From NCBI GenBank assembly GCA_001045525.1, contig LDWW01000034.1, positions 1 through 34,809 of the forward strand: a stretch of 34,809 bases of DNA, given 5' to 3'. This document shows positions 23,387 through 32,092 of the stretch, in pieces (the first letter of the stretch is position 1; the number at the start of each line of letters is the position of its first letter). The notes beneath the pieces are model-generated. The model was not told the DNA's origin, ran no database searches, and saw only the letters and a list, made by a program, of their open reading frames with translations. Source of the stretch: Chitinispirillum alkaliphilum (lineage in GTDB: Bacteria; Fibrobacterota; Chitinivibrionia; Chitinivibrionales; Chitinispirillaceae). Both the position numbers and the translations under genes were made by a program.

Positions 23387-23746
23387 TTACCTCCGCACGG
23401 GGCAGCAGCCTGCACTTTTATGCTCTTTTGCCGCATGTGCAGTTTCGATAACCTCTACTTCCTCATCGCTCTCTTTTATGACCTCCAGATATTTTTCGAA
23501 ATCATTTTCGACAATCTCTACACAACTCTGACAGCAAACATAGATTCGCTTGCCATCCTGTTCAACATAGAGGTCCTTATCGATTTCTCTGTCCATAACC
23601 GGGCAGGTTTGCTGTCCGATTTCACTCTTTTCTGCAAGCTGCTGTGCTACAACCTCACTTGAAGCACCATCATGGTGACAGGCCATTAAGCCATAACCTA
23701 CAAATGAGACAGCTATCAGAGCTAATACTAAGGCGATCTTTCTCAT
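23387..23746 (-). CDS. Lipoprotein with one YHS/TRASH-like metal-binding domain
   Basis: The 119-aa product has a lipoprotein signal (LMAC, Cys23), a short linker and one YHS-like domain, 'QTCPVMDREIDKDLYVEQDG' then 'IYVCCQSCVEIV', closely related to the two domains of the lipoprotein at 22315. It ends with a His/Cys tail ('AKEHKSAGCCPVRR'), an extra possible metal site. The protein is probably periplasmic and membrane-anchored. AAGGGG precedes the ATG. Its promoter region carries an inverted repeat (23763-23793) and a motif shared with the efflux operon, and a strong terminator follows at 23323-23359, so it is a single-gene transcript. Confidence 0.87.
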   Translation of the reverse strand: MRKIALVLALIAVSFVGYGLMACHHDGASSEVVAQQLAEKSEIGQQTCPVMDREIDKDLYVEQDGKRIYVCCQSCVEIVENDFEKYLEVIKESDEEVEVIETAHAAKEHKSAGCCPVRR

Positions 23747-23762
23747 TGTGTACCCCTTTCGG

Positions 23763-23793
23763 TATTTGTAAAAAAACTGTTATTCTACAAATA
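23763..23793. promoter_or_regulatory. Operator-like inverted repeat before the YHS lipoprotein gene
   Basis: TATTTGTA (23763-23770) and TACAAATA (23786-23793) form a perfect 8-bp inverted repeat with a 15-bp centre, 17-47 bp upstream of the start codon. The right arm belongs to the motif shared with the efflux operon promoter. A metal-sensing repressor or activator site is plausible, but no regulator gene lies in the window. Confidence 0.45.
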
Positions 23794-23807
23794 TAATTAT
23801 TCTGCAG

Positions 23808-25091
23808 CTATAACACCTCTTTCAACGCTTCTATAAGGTCATCAGGATGCTCAAGACCAACAGAGAGACGTATCAGATCGGGAGTAAGTCCGCCTGCCTT
23901 CTGCTGCTCTTCTGTGAGCTGTGAATGACTTGTACTTGCCGGATGAAGTACCAGACTTTTTGCATCACCCACATTTGCCAGATGAGAAAAAAGTTTGATG
24001 TTATCTATCAGTTTTACCGCTGCTTCATATCCGCCCTTTATCCCAAAGACAACCATCCCTCCAAATCCACTCTTAAGATACTTACTTGACAGTGAATATG
24101 CAGGATCATCCTCCAGACCCGGATATCTCACCCACGAAACAGAATCATGCCCCTGCAGAAATTGGGCTATTTTCATGGCATTTGAACTGTGTCGGTCCAT
24201 ACGCACGTGCAGTGTTTCAAGCCCCTGCATAAATATCCAGGCATTATCGGGAGAAATACAGGCACCAAGGTTACGAAGCGGTACAGTTCTTAAACGCAGT
24301 GCAAACGCAATAGGTGCAAGTGGCTCCGGAAGATCTTTTGCCCAGCGCAAACCATGGTAGTTTTTGTCGGGTTCTGTAAACAGCGGGTGACGTCCTCCAC
24401 CCCAGTTGAATTTACCACTGTCAGTTATGATCCCACCGATTGCAGACCCATGCCCACCCATCCATTTGGTGAGAGAGTTGACCACAATATCGGCACCGTG
24501 ATCGATTGCCTTCAACAAGTAAGGGGTGGTAAATGTTCCGTCCACTATAAGGGGGAGCCCGTTTTCGTGAGCGATCTTCGCCACAGCTTCAATGTCTGTA
24601 AAGTCAAGAACCGGGTTTCCGATAGTCTCAATAAAAACCGCTCTTGTCTTATCGGTAATGGCACTTTTGAAACTTTGAGGATCCTGTGAGTTCACAAAGC
24701 GGGTAGTGATACCAAGCTGAGGAAGAATAGCATCAAACATGGTGTAAGTTCCACCATAGAGGTTGCTTGCGGAGACAATCTCATCACCTGCGGAAGCGAG
24801 GGTAATAATGACATTAAAAATCGCAGATGTCCCTGATGCCAGTGCTACCGATGCGGCTCCGCCTTCAAGCTGACTAACCCGCTGCTCCAGCATATCGTGG
24901 GTGGGGTTCATAAGCCTGGTATATATGTTCCCCAACTCCTTAAGGGCAAACAGATTTGCTGCATGCTCAGTATTTTTGAACAGATAAGAACTGGTCCTGT
25001 AAACCGGAACACCCCTTGACATAGTTTCATCAGTCTGCTGCCCGGCATGAAGAGCCAGTGTCTCAAAACGGTAATCCTTTCCTGCCCCCAT
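23808..25091 (-). CDS. metY: O-acetylhomoserine aminocarboxypropyltransferase (sulfhydrylase)
   Basis: This is a 427-aa PLP enzyme of the Cys/Met metabolism family that makes homocysteine from O-acetylhomoserine and sulfide. The PLP lysine is Lys209 in 'NSLTKWMGGHG'. Other hallmarks are 'ETLALHAGQQTDETMSRGVP', 'YTRLMNPTHDMLEQRVSQLE' and 'LASGTSAIFN'. The insert 'NWGGGRHPLFTEPDKNYHGL' and the length separate MetY from cystathionine gamma-synthase and beta-lyase, which are about 380-400 aa. It lies 33 bp downstream of cysK on the same strand, so the two use sulfide in one operon for Met and Cys. AGGAGG precedes the ATG. Confidence 0.93.
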   Translation of the reverse strand: MGAGKDYRFETLALHAGQQTDETMSRGVPVYRTSSYLFKNTEHAANLFALKELGNIYTRLMNPTHDMLEQRVSQLEGGAASVALASGTSAIFNVIITLASAGDEIVSASNLYGGTYTMFDAILPQLGITTRFVNSQDPQSFKSAITDKTRAVFIETIGNPVLDFTDIEAVAKIAHENGLPLIVDGTFTTPYLLKAIDHGADIVVNSLTKWMGGHGSAIGGIITDSGKFNWGGGRHPLFTEPDKNYHGLRWAKDLPEPLAPIAFALRLRTVPLRNLGACISPDNAWIFMQGLETLHVRMDRHSSNAMKIAQFLQGHDSVSWVRYPGLEDDPAYSLSSKYLKSGFGGMVVFGIKGGYEAAVKLIDNIKLFSHLANVGDAKSLVLHPASTSHSQLTEEQQKAGGLTPDLIRLSVGLEHPDDLIEALKEVL

Positions 25092-25124
25092 AAAAACCTC
25101 CTATTCAAAAATTTTCGCTGTGTA

Positions 25125-26054
25125 TTATTTCACATCTCCATCAAATAACCATGTACTCAGGTACCTCTCACCGCTATCGGGTAAAACAACCACAATTTTT
25201 TTCCCTCTGTTCTCCTCCCGCAGAGAAACCTGAAGTGCGGCCCAAAGCGCAGCACCCGATGATACCCCTACCAATACGCCTTCCTCTTTGGCCAGAGCTC
25301 TGGAAACAGATGCCGCATCATTTTCATCCACTTCGATTATCTCATCTACCATATCTGACTTAAAAACATCCGGGATGAAACCTGCCCCTATGCCCTGGAT
25401 TTTGTGAGGCCCCGGTGAACCACCAGAGAGCACAGGAGACCCTTTGGGCTCAACCGCAATTGACTTCAAAGATGGATTGCGTTCCTTGAGCACCTTTGAA
25501 ACACCCGTTATTGTCCCCCCCGTACCAACGCCGGCAATAAATATATCAACACTCCCATCCGTATCGTTCCAGATCTCCTCTGCTGTGGTTTTTTCGTGAA
25601 CCGAAGGATTTGCCGGATTGCTGAACTGCTGAAGCATAACAGCATTTGGAATAGAATCCACAAGCTCTTCTGCTTTACTTATTGCACCCTTCATACCCTT
25701 AGGACCTTCGGTCAACACCAGCTCAGCACCCAGCGCCTTCAAAAGCTTGCGTCTTTCGATAGACATAGTTTCAGGCATGGTCAGTATAAGCCTGTATCCT
25801 TTGGATGCCGAAATATAAGCAAGAGCAATACCGGTGTTTCCACTTGTGGGCTCCACAAGAACAGACCCCTCCTTTATAACCCCACGCCTTTCACCATCCT
25901 CTATCATCGCCAGGCCGATACGATCCTTAACACTTGAAAGAGGGTTAAACATTTCCAGCTTTGCAAATATTTCAGCACCGCCCCTGTTGAGTTTTTTTAT
26001 CTTAACCAATGGAGTGTTCCCAATCAATTCCCCAATATTGTTCGCTACTCTCAT
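25125..26054 (-). CDS. cysK: Cysteine synthase A (O-acetylserine sulfhydrylase)
   Basis: The 309-aa PLP enzyme makes cysteine from O-acetylserine and sulfide. The PLP lysine is Lys43 in '[11 protein letters not shown]'. The substrate loop '[12 protein letters not shown]' is at 68-79, the phosphate-binding '[10 protein letters not shown]' is central, and '[12 protein letters not shown]' is near the C-terminus. The length and motifs are normal for CysK. It is the first gene of a cysK-metY operon with a good sigma-70-type promoter at 26131-26159. AAAGGAGAA lies before the ATG. Confidence 0.95.
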   Translation of the reverse strand: MRVANNIGELIGNTPLVKIKKLNRGGAEIFAKLEMFNPLSSVKDRIGLAMIEDGERRGVIKEGSVLVEPTSGNTGIALAYISASKGYRLILTMPETMSIERRKLLKALGAELVLTEGPKGMKGAISKAEELVDSIPNAVMLQQFSNPANPSVHEKTTAEEIWNDTDGSVDIFIAGVGTGGTITGVSKVLKERNPSLKSIAVEPKGSPVLSGGSPGPHKIQGIGAGFIPDVFKSDMVDEIIEVDENDAASVSRALAKEEGVLVGVSSGAALWAALQVSLREENRGKKIVVVLPDSGERYLSTWLFDGDVK

Positions 26055-26130
26055 AACCTGTTCTCCTTTAACTTAACTGAGCATGCGTGCTACTAAAGGT
26101 TATTCGGCCAATAAATCAGTCCCTACATTT

Positions 26131-26159
26131 AATATAACATACTTTATCAACATGGTCAA
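26131..26159 (-). promoter_or_regulatory. cysK-metY promoter
   Basis: On the minus strand TTGACC (26159-26154) and TATATT (26136-26131) are separated by exactly 17 bp, a near-consensus sigma-70 promoter. It leaves a leader of roughly 70 nt before the cysK start. I see no SAM riboswitch or T-box in that leader. Confidence 0.65.
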
Positions 26160-26441
26160 CATTAATATTGCAATTTCCATTCCTGCTTTTCTGGCTCTTT
26201 TGCCTGACACAATTATTGTGCCCCAAACTTTACCTTACAGTGGATGTGGCATTATAATCTTTGCAGACTATTGCCCTTTTAGCTTATCAACAATAATCAG
26301 CCACTACAGTTTATTCTCGTTTAAATGCTGGAGGTATTCGGTTAAGAATCAGAACTACCTCACAGTTTTGAGGTATGAATCAAGCCGGTAGGTTACTAAA
26401 CGCAATTGGGATAATTTTTAAATGTCAAACGACCCTGTTAA

Positions 26442-26470
26442 CTGCAGCCGCCGGTGTAACGGGGCTGCAG
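26442..26470 (-). terminator. Hairpin downstream of proS
   Basis: CTGCAGCC pairs with GGCTGCAG across a 13-nt loop, 20 bp past the proS stop. It lacks a U-tract on the minus strand, so it is at best a weak or factor-assisted terminator. Confidence 0.35.
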
Positions 26471-26490
26471 AGATTTAGAAATATTACAAC

Positions 26491-28011
26491 TCAATAGGAT
26501 TTTCCAAAAACGACTCTTCTTTTGGAAGGTTCACCGGTAATAATGCACTTGCCCTCCTCTTCCGGAGCATCATTTGGAATACAGCGAATCGTAACATTGA
26601 GATCTTTCTTTATAATATCTTCCACTTCAGCTGAACCATTCCAGTGACAGAGCGCAAACCCCCCATGGATTTCCGGCTTGCCCTTGTTCTTAGGAGTAAA
26701 AAAGGAATAGAACTCTTCTTTGGAGTCTATCTTTCTTGTGTTTGCCTTTCTGTGCTCTTCAGCCCGCTCGAACAACTTATTCTGTATATCATCGAGAAGT
26801 TCAGGAACCGAAGCTACAAACTCTTCTCTTGACTGACCATATCGCTCCCTGCGACTGCGATCCCTTCTTCCTACAAATACAGATTCGGAAGCGATATCTC
26901 TTGGACCGATTTCAAGATATACCGGTATACCTTTTCTGATCCATGACCATACTTTCTCTCCCCCTCTGCCCTCTCTTCTATCAACTTCCACTTCCACAAG
27001 TTTTCCATCATAGATTACCTCCCTGAGTTGAGCGGCGAGCCGGTCACAATACTCCATAACATCTGATGCGGTGTCATCCCCATGAATAACAGGCAGTATA
27101 ACTATATGTGAAGGTGCCAGACGAGGCGGAACCATCAGCCCGTCATCATCCCCGTGAGTCATGATAAGTCCGCCTACGAGCCTTGTTGAAACACCCCATG
27201 AAGTGGTCCATGCAAACTCTTCCTTACCCGCAGAATCCTGAAAGCGAATATCTGAAGCCTTTGAGAAGTTTTGTCCAAGGAAATGTGAAGTACCAGCCTG
27301 AAGAGCTTTACGATCCTGCATCATCGCCTCTATACAATAGGTAGTTACGGCCCCGGGAAAACGCTCAGAAGCAGTTTTCTCACCCTTTATTACCGGCATT
27401 GCCATATAGTTTTGAGCAAAGTCAGCGTACACATCAAGCATTTTGATCGTTTCCTCTACAGCTTCCCCGGGAGTGGAATGTGCCGTGTGACCTTCCTGCC
27501 AAAGGAATTCGGCGGTTCGAAGAAATAAGCGGGTTCTCATTTCCCACCTTACAACATTTGCCCATTGATTAATAAGAAGCGGAAGATCTCTGTAGGATTG
27601 AATCCATTTGGAAAACATAGCCCCTATGATAGTTTCCGATGTGGGCCTTACAATCAGAGGCTCTTCGAGTTCACCGGCAGGTACAAGCTTTCCCCCTTCG
27701 CCGGCCTCAAGACGGTGATGGGTAACAACAGCACACTCCTTTGCAAAACCCTCCACATGCTCAGCCTCCTTCTCCAGAAAACTTTTGGGAATAAAGAGGG
27801 GAAAGTATGCATTTCTGTGACCCGTCTCCTTGAACTTTTTGTCAAGAACACGCTGGATATTTTCCCAAAGCGCATACCCCCATGGCTTTATTACCATACA
27901 CCCCCGCACCGGGGAATTTTCCGCCAGGTCCGCGCCCTTTATAACCTGCTGATACCACTCAGGATAGTCCTGCTCTCTGGTTGGAGAAATCGCAGTTTTT
28001 TTCTGTGCCAT
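26491..28011 (-). CDS. proS: Prolyl-tRNA synthetase (short, eukaryote/archaeal-type ProS)
   Basis: This 506-aa cytoplasmic class II synthetase charges tRNA-Pro. It lacks the INS editing insert of the long bacterial type. It has 'VRPTSETIIGAMFSKWI' (class II motif 2 region), 'WEMRTRLFLRTAEFLWQEGH', 'TSWGVSTRLVGGLIMTHGDD' (motif 3 region), an anticodon-binding domain, and the extra C-terminal domain ending in the family's terminal Tyr ('VVFGKSY'). The C-terminal zinc site of archaeal members is only partly kept. Length is normal for this type. It is a stand-alone housekeeping gene between lysA and cysK. Confidence 0.95.
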   Translation of the reverse strand: MAQKKTAISPTREQDYPEWYQQVIKGADLAENSPVRGCMVIKPWGYALWENIQRVLDKKFKETGHRNAYFPLFIPKSFLEKEAEHVEGFAKECAVVTHHRLEAGEGGKLVPAGELEEPLIVRPTSETIIGAMFSKWIQSYRDLPLLINQWANVVRWEMRTRLFLRTAEFLWQEGHTAHSTPGEAVEETIKMLDVYADFAQNYMAMPVIKGEKTASERFPGAVTTYCIEAMMQDRKALQAGTSHFLGQNFSKASDIRFQDSAGKEEFAWTTSWGVSTRLVGGLIMTHGDDDGLMVPPRLAPSHIVILPVIHGDDTASDVMEYCDRLAAQLREVIYDGKLVEVEVDRREGRGGEKVWSWIRKGIPVYLEIGPRDIASESVFVGRRDRSRRERYGQSREEFVASVPELLDDIQNKLFERAEEHRKANTRKIDSKEEFYSFFTPKNKGKPEIHGGFALCHWNGSAEVEDIIKKDLNVTIRCIPNDAPEEEGKCIITGEPSKRRVVFGKSY

Positions 28012-28123
28012 TCCTTTTTTTCGCCTCTCGTTTTAATCTGATTGAAATGCCAACATTCAAAACAACCCCATTGCCGTAAACCCGGCAGCTCTTCCTTCTG
28101 CCTTCAGGGAATTAAAGGCCGGT

Positions 28124-29386
28124 TCAGCTGAAATTTGCCAGGTAACCGAAGTCCAGTGTGGCAAAATAATCATCAAGTGTTTCTGCCCTGCGGATCTTTA
28201 CCACTTCGCCACTCTCCCTTAATAACAGCTCTGCACACCGAAGTTTTCCGTTATAGTTAAAACCCATTGCGTGGCCATGAGCACCGGTATCATGGATCAC
28301 AATCAGATCCCCGGGTTGTATCTCAGGCAGTTTTCTGTCAATTGCAAATTTATCATTGTTTTCGCACAACGAACCGGTTACATCGTAAACATGCTCCTGG
28401 GGTTTGTCCTCTTTACCGGGTACTGTGATATGATGATATGCGCCATACATACCGGGACGCATAAGATCAGCCATACTGGAGTCAAGACCCACATAGTTTT
28501 TATAGATATTCTTTTTGTGAAGAACTCTTGACACAAGATACCCATACGGTCCGGTAACCATCCTGCCGCATTCCATAAACAGCTTTATCGGAGGAAGTTG
28601 AGAAGCGACGATTTCCTTTTCATAGGCATTTTTCACTCCTGCAGAAACTTTCTCCAGGTCCACCGGTTTTTGATCCGGACGATACGGAATACCTATCCCA
28701 CCCCCGATATTGATAAACTCAAAAGTGATCCCCACAGTCTGGGATATTTCCTTTACCAGCCGATAAAGCATCTGAGCAGTCTCGATAAAAAACTTCTCAT
28801 CAAGTTCGTTTGAAGCAACCATGGAATGGAGCCCGAATCTCTTTACACCCTTACTTTTCAGTATACGATAGCCTTCGAAAAGCTGCTCCCGTGTAAAACC
28901 ATATTTAGCCTCCCCTGGATTTCCGATAATCTCATTTCCCTTGCGCATTGGTCCGGGATTGTATCTGAAACTTACCAGTTCAGGTAAGCCTGCATGCTCC
29001 TCGAGATAGGATATGTGAGTTATGTCATCCAGATTTATAACTGCCCCAAGTTCTCTGGCAAATTTGTATTCACTTGCGGGGGTATCATTTGAAGTGAACA
29101 TGATATCCTCACCTGTTATACCACACCTTTTTGAAAGCTCAAGCTCAGCCATTGAACTGCAGTCAGCTCCTACACCCTCCTTTTTTAACAATTTCATGAT
29201 AAAGGGGTTCGGGTTAGCCTTAACTGCAAAATACTCCTTAAATCCCGGAGCCCAGGAAAACGCAGATATCAGATTGCGGATATTTTCGCGTATGCCCTTT
29301 TCATCATAGATATGAAAAGGTGTTGGGTGGTTCTCAATTACTTTTTCGATTTCAGCTTTAGTAAATGGCAATTTTTTTATACTCAT
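28124..29386 (-). CDS. lysA: Diaminopimelate decarboxylase
   Basis: The 420-aa fold-III PLP enzyme converts meso-diaminopimelate to lysine and CO2. The PLP lysine is Lys56 in 'EYFAVKANPNPF'. 'FEFINIGGGIGIPYRPDQKP' is the glycine-rich phosphate site, and 'GSLCENNDKFAIDR' supplies the active-site Cys from the partner subunit. 'MECGRMVTGPYGY' replaces the more common EPGR with ECGR, as in a distinct clade of LysA-like proteins. I chose ATG 29386, where GGAG lies upstream and the homology begins; the 53 additional codons upstream in frame run through two hairpins and look like leader. A related decarboxylase specificity cannot be excluded. Confidence 0.88.
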   Translation of the reverse strand: MSIKKLPFTKAEIEKVIENHPTPFHIYDEKGIRENIRNLISAFSWAPGFKEYFAVKANPNPFIMKLLKKEGVGADCSSMAELELSKRCGITGEDIMFTSNDTPASEYKFARELGAVINLDDITHISYLEEHAGLPELVSFRYNPGPMRKGNEIIGNPGEAKYGFTREQLFEGYRILKSKGVKRFGLHSMVASNELDEKFFIETAQMLYRLVKEISQTVGITFEFINIGGGIGIPYRPDQKPVDLEKVSAGVKNAYEKEIVASQLPPIKLFMECGRMVTGPYGYLVSRVLHKKNIYKNYVGLDSSMADLMRPGMYGAYHHITVPGKEDKPQEHVYDVTGSLCENNDKFAIDRKLPEIQPGDLIVIHDTGAHGHAMGFNYNGKLRCAELLLRESGEVVKIRRAETLDDYFATLDFGYLANFS

Positions 29387-29412
29387 GAGATCACTCCACA
29401 AATAAATGAAAA

Positions 29413-29441
29413 AAGTCTGCATGATTTTAATCCACAGACTT
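29413..29441 (-). terminator. Terminator-like hairpin in the lysA leader
   Basis: On the minus strand AAGTCTG (29441-29435) pairs with CAGACTT (29419-29413) and runs into a U-tract, 27-55 nt before the lysA start codon. It could end the nitroreductase transcript or act as an attenuator for lysA. A second inverted repeat (GCACCC/GGGTGC) lies just upstream. Confidence 0.45.
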
Positions 29442-29457
29442 CTAAAAATACGAATTT

Positions 29458-29501
29458 GCACCCTTACTGTCACCCTATTGCTTTGTTCGGGTGCTTTTTT
29501 T
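29458..29501. terminator. Second hairpin upstream of lysA
   Basis: GCACCC (29458-29463) and GGGTGC (29489-29494) are followed on the plus strand by seven Ts, a terminator shape for that strand, although no plus-strand gene is upstream. On the minus strand it stands before the lysA terminator-like hairpin, as an antiterminator or sensor element would. Confidence 0.35.
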
Positions 29502-29585
29502 ATTGAACGCAGCCCATGGATTAGCCCTAATGTTACCACCGGCATTGATTATCTAAACAGCGCAATATTATTGCCCTTGACAATT

Positions 29586-30101
29586 CTATTTATCGAACTT
29601 TTCCCAGCACACAATATCTTCAAGCGATTTTCTACCCTTTTTGGCTGGTAGCTGATCGGGATATCCAAGCGGAGTGAATGCCAAAGGCTCCACATGTGAA
29701 GGAAGGTTAAGGGCCTCAGAAGCCTTGTCTGCATAAAAATTGCCTATCCAGCAGGTACCCAATCCAAGCTCTGCAGCCTGAAGAGTCATGTGATCGAGTG
29801 CAATAGCGGCATCAACATCACCGTAATCTTTTCCGTCTTTTCTTTTCCAGCTCACTTCCCTGTCTATGCACACGGCGATTATTACCGGAGCAGCCACAAA
29901 CCACTCTCTGTCATAAACGTGTCGTAACTTCGCCTTTGTCTCCTCTTTACTGCACACAATAAAAAACCAAGGCTGATTGTTAACAGCGGAAGGAGCTCTT
30001 CTGCCTGCATCCAGAACCTTGAGAAGTTTTTCCTCTTCAACATCATCTGACTTATAAGATCTTACAGAATATCTTTTGTCTAACAACTCAGAAAATTCCA
30101 C
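29586..30101 (-). CDS. Nitroreductase-family FMN oxidoreductase
   Basis: The 171-aa flavoprotein has the compact nitroreductase fold. 'DKRYSVRSYKSDDV' and 'RRAPSAVNNQPWFFIV' supply FMN-phosphate contacts, 'DVDAAIALDHMTLQAAELGLGTCWIGNF' the dimer helix, and 'TPLGYPDQLPAKKGRKSLEDIVCWEKF' the typical C-terminus. Substrates of this short subgroup are usually unknown (nitro compounds, quinones or flavin). The start is GTG at 30101, fixed by a perfect AGGAGGTT five to six bases upstream; no in-frame ATG matches it. Confidence 0.9.
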   Translation of the reverse strand: MEFSELLDKRYSVRSYKSDDVEEEKLLKVLDAGRRAPSAVNNQPWFFIVCSKEETKAKLRHVYDREWFVAAPVIIAVCIDREVSWKRKDGKDYGDVDAAIALDHMTLQAAELGLGTCWIGNFYADKASEALNLPSHVEPLAFTPLGYPDQLPAKKGRKSLEDIVCWEKFDK

Positions 30102-30198
30102 CTGTAACCTCCTGTCGACATTGCGAATTTTTGTATTCTCCGATTGTATTCTATCTCAAACACATTTGTTTCAGGCGAACCTGGCCGCTGATGAGTAA

Positions 30199-30609
30199 TT
30201 ATTCCCAGGCGCTCTGATACTCTAAATCGAAAGTTCCTCTATCTTTGATAATTAGCTGATTTCCATCCCATTTGCTTCTAAGATAGTAACCTGTTGCTAA
30301 AATGAAATCTCTGTCCGCAGATACAATAAAAATTTTAAGACTGTTCCCATAACCTGCATTATCGTAAAAATCGATAAACAGAAGTTGTGCCCCACCATAT
30401 CTTGCAGGATAACAATAGGTTAGTGTTTCTGTATCATACTCCAAATCATCCAGGACAAAAGAGGCCATACCGGTCTCATCTAAAGTAAACTGTATATCAT
30501 GACTTCCCCTGATTGAACGATATGTACCGAAAATATCCTCCAAATTGGTGGAACTAACCTGGATGGTTATAAAGAGCAAAAGCAATGCTATGACTTTGAA
30601 CTTATGCAT
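30199..30609 (-). CDS. Small exported protein of unknown function
   Basis: The 136-aa product has a Sec signal peptide (hydrophobic residues 6-17, cleavage near VSST) and a beta-rich mature part with 'FGTYRSIRGSHDIQFTLDETGMASF' spacing, reminiscent of small periplasmic beta-barrel or lipocalin-like folds, but I do not recognise a family. There is a single Cys, so no disulfide is expected. The ribosome-binding site is weak. It lies between the nitroreductase and the outer-membrane protein on the same strand, 52 bp after the latter. Confidence 0.65.
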   Translation of the reverse strand: MHKFKVIALLLLFITIQVSSTNLEDIFGTYRSIRGSHDIQFTLDETGMASFVLDDLEYDTETLTYCYPARYGGAQLLFIDFYDNAGYGNSLKIFIVSADRDFILATGYYLRSKWDGNQLIIKDRGTFDLEYQSAWE

Positions 30610-30661
30610 AAAAGAATCTCATATTGTAAGTTTATTTATACGATTTAATCCGGTTACATAT

Positions 30662-31846
30662 CTAAAACGTTGCGCTTAAAATCAATTCAGGCCTGTTCTC
30701 CATCAGAACTGTAACACTACTCCCATCTGGATTAATGGTTGTAAAATTTCTGATTCTCGGTGTAAGCATATAATTGGGATGAAAATTCCAGGAGTACATA
30801 AGATCACCAAACAGGTAATTAAATTCAGAATTTTCCGCTCTCCTGTCATCAGCATAACTGTACTTGAAATCTATAACCAAGGTACCTGGTCCGATTCCTA
30901 TCCTTGAACCTAATCCCGCTATAAATCCCCTGTTCTCATACTGAGGGCTAAGTTGAGGAGACGAGACAAGAGCGGTCCTTTCTTCGATATGATTACGACT
31001 GCCCAGATTGTTTACCTCTGCATAGGCAGCATAAGTCGAAATCGATATTCTTTCCGTTACATTGAAAAATGCACTCATACCCCCAGAATACTCATGATCC
31101 CCCTCTTCCCTGAACTGATTATAGTTTCGGTTAACAATTCCGACCACCTGTGGTGTAAAAGTGATTCTGCCCACTGTAAAAGGTGCATCAAAAACAAACA
31201 TAACAGATGAGGGGTTGCGGTTTGGAGTTTCGATCAGAGAATCATTATCAGTTAACTGTCTCAGCCTCGAATCAATTACGGTAGAGAAAAGGTTAAAATC
31301 CAGCCTCATAGTTTCATCAGAAACAACCGGTAATCCAAACTTAAGTCCCATAAAACTGTTGTTGGTTATGACAGGCCAGGTAAAAAATGCTGCCGTCTCA
31401 TAGGTACCGGTGCTTATAGAACGCTCGATCAGGTCAAGAGGGCCATGGCTAACTAACGGAACCACACCAGCGGTGAAGTTAAAAGTCCCGGCATCATAAT
31501 GTGCAAATGCCAGATGAAAATGAGGAACTATACCGGGAGGGAATTGTCTTTGCGGCACTACCGGGTTGTTGTTCAGGTAATTTACATCTTCTGTAAATAT
31601 CCAGTCATTTCCTATTTGAAACTGAAAGGTGAGTCTGGGGCCAACAGTTGCAGTAAATCCGGCGTAGTAGGCAATATTATTTACATAATCGAAAACTGTC
31701 GACTGGGCATCATCGGTAAACGCAGAACGTATACGTGTACGCAACCGGTAATGGGCCAAACCGTAAGGAGTTACATTTATGCCGTTTTCGGCAAAAACCT
31801 GCGAACAAAGCAAAACTATCATAGAAACAAATAAAACCCTACGCAT
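30662..31846 (-). CDS. Outer-membrane beta-barrel protein (porin-like)
   Basis: The 394-aa product starts 'MRRVLFVSMIVLLCSQVFAEN', a Sec signal with cleavage after VFA. The mature part has alternating amphipathic strands with aromatic girdles ('YGLAHYRLRTRIRSAFTDD', 'FKYSYADDRRAENSEFNYLF') and ends in a terminal Phe ('ELILSATF'), the Bam-recognised outer-membrane signal. Roughly 16 strands would fit the length. The transported substrate is unknown. I chose ATG 31846 because GGGGAGAGG lies upstream; 11 more in-frame residues would spoil the signal peptide. Confidence 0.8.
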   Translation of the reverse strand: MRRVLFVSMIVLLCSQVFAENGINVTPYGLAHYRLRTRIRSAFTDDAQSTVFDYVNNIAYYAGFTATVGPRLTFQFQIGNDWIFTEDVNYLNNNPVVPQRQFPPGIVPHFHLAFAHYDAGTFNFTAGVVPLVSHGPLDLIERSISTGTYETAAFFTWPVITNNSFMGLKFGLPVVSDETMRLDFNLFSTVIDSRLRQLTDNDSLIETPNRNPSSVMFVFDAPFTVGRITFTPQVVGIVNRNYNQFREEGDHEYSGGMSAFFNVTERISISTYAAYAEVNNLGSRNHIEERTALVSSPQLSPQYENRGFIAGLGSRIGIGPGTLVIDFKYSYADDRRAENSEFNYLFGDLMYSWNFHPNYMLTPRIRNFTTINPDGSSVTVLMENRPELILSATF

Positions 31847-32092
31847 ACCTCTCCCCTTTAGAGAATATTGGAAATCCAAAACTTATATAGCGATTTTAAA
31901 ACAAAATAGTGTATAAGAAAATAAAAAGATAGGTAATTTCCACTATTTCCAAATTCCCCAGCCTGCCTTGAAAAACAGAAAGTGCATGAGAATGTTATAT
32001 AGCCTGAAAAATCTTATTGTTTAAAGGGCATAACATTTATATTCCTGAGAAGTTTGTAAATGTCACTTCAGCCCCAGTGAGATACATACATT
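31847..32092. other. Divergent promoter interval
   Basis: This A/T-rich stretch lies between the barrel gene (-) and the secreted-protein pseudogene (+). I see no RNA gene and no clear operator. Confidence 0.3.

Larger units (their letters stand above)
26055..26490. other. Intergenic region upstream of cysK
   Basis: This 436-bp stretch holds the cysK promoter and leader (to about 26160), a 7-bp hairpin TACCTCA-CAGTTT-TGAGGTA at 26356-26375 without a T-run, and the hairpin at 26442-26470 after proS. An open frame of 102 codons on the plus strand has no ribosome-binding site and overlaps the promoter, so I do not accept it. Confidence 0.5.

Noticed and set aside
26083-26391. 102-codon plus-strand open frame upstream of cysK
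   Set aside because: No ribosome-binding site, it overlaps a near-consensus minus-strand promoter, and the composition is unlike a protein.
29406-29651. 81-codon hydrophobic plus-strand open frame
   Set aside because: It overlaps the end of the nitroreductase gene and runs through the lysA leader hairpins; no ribosome-binding site.
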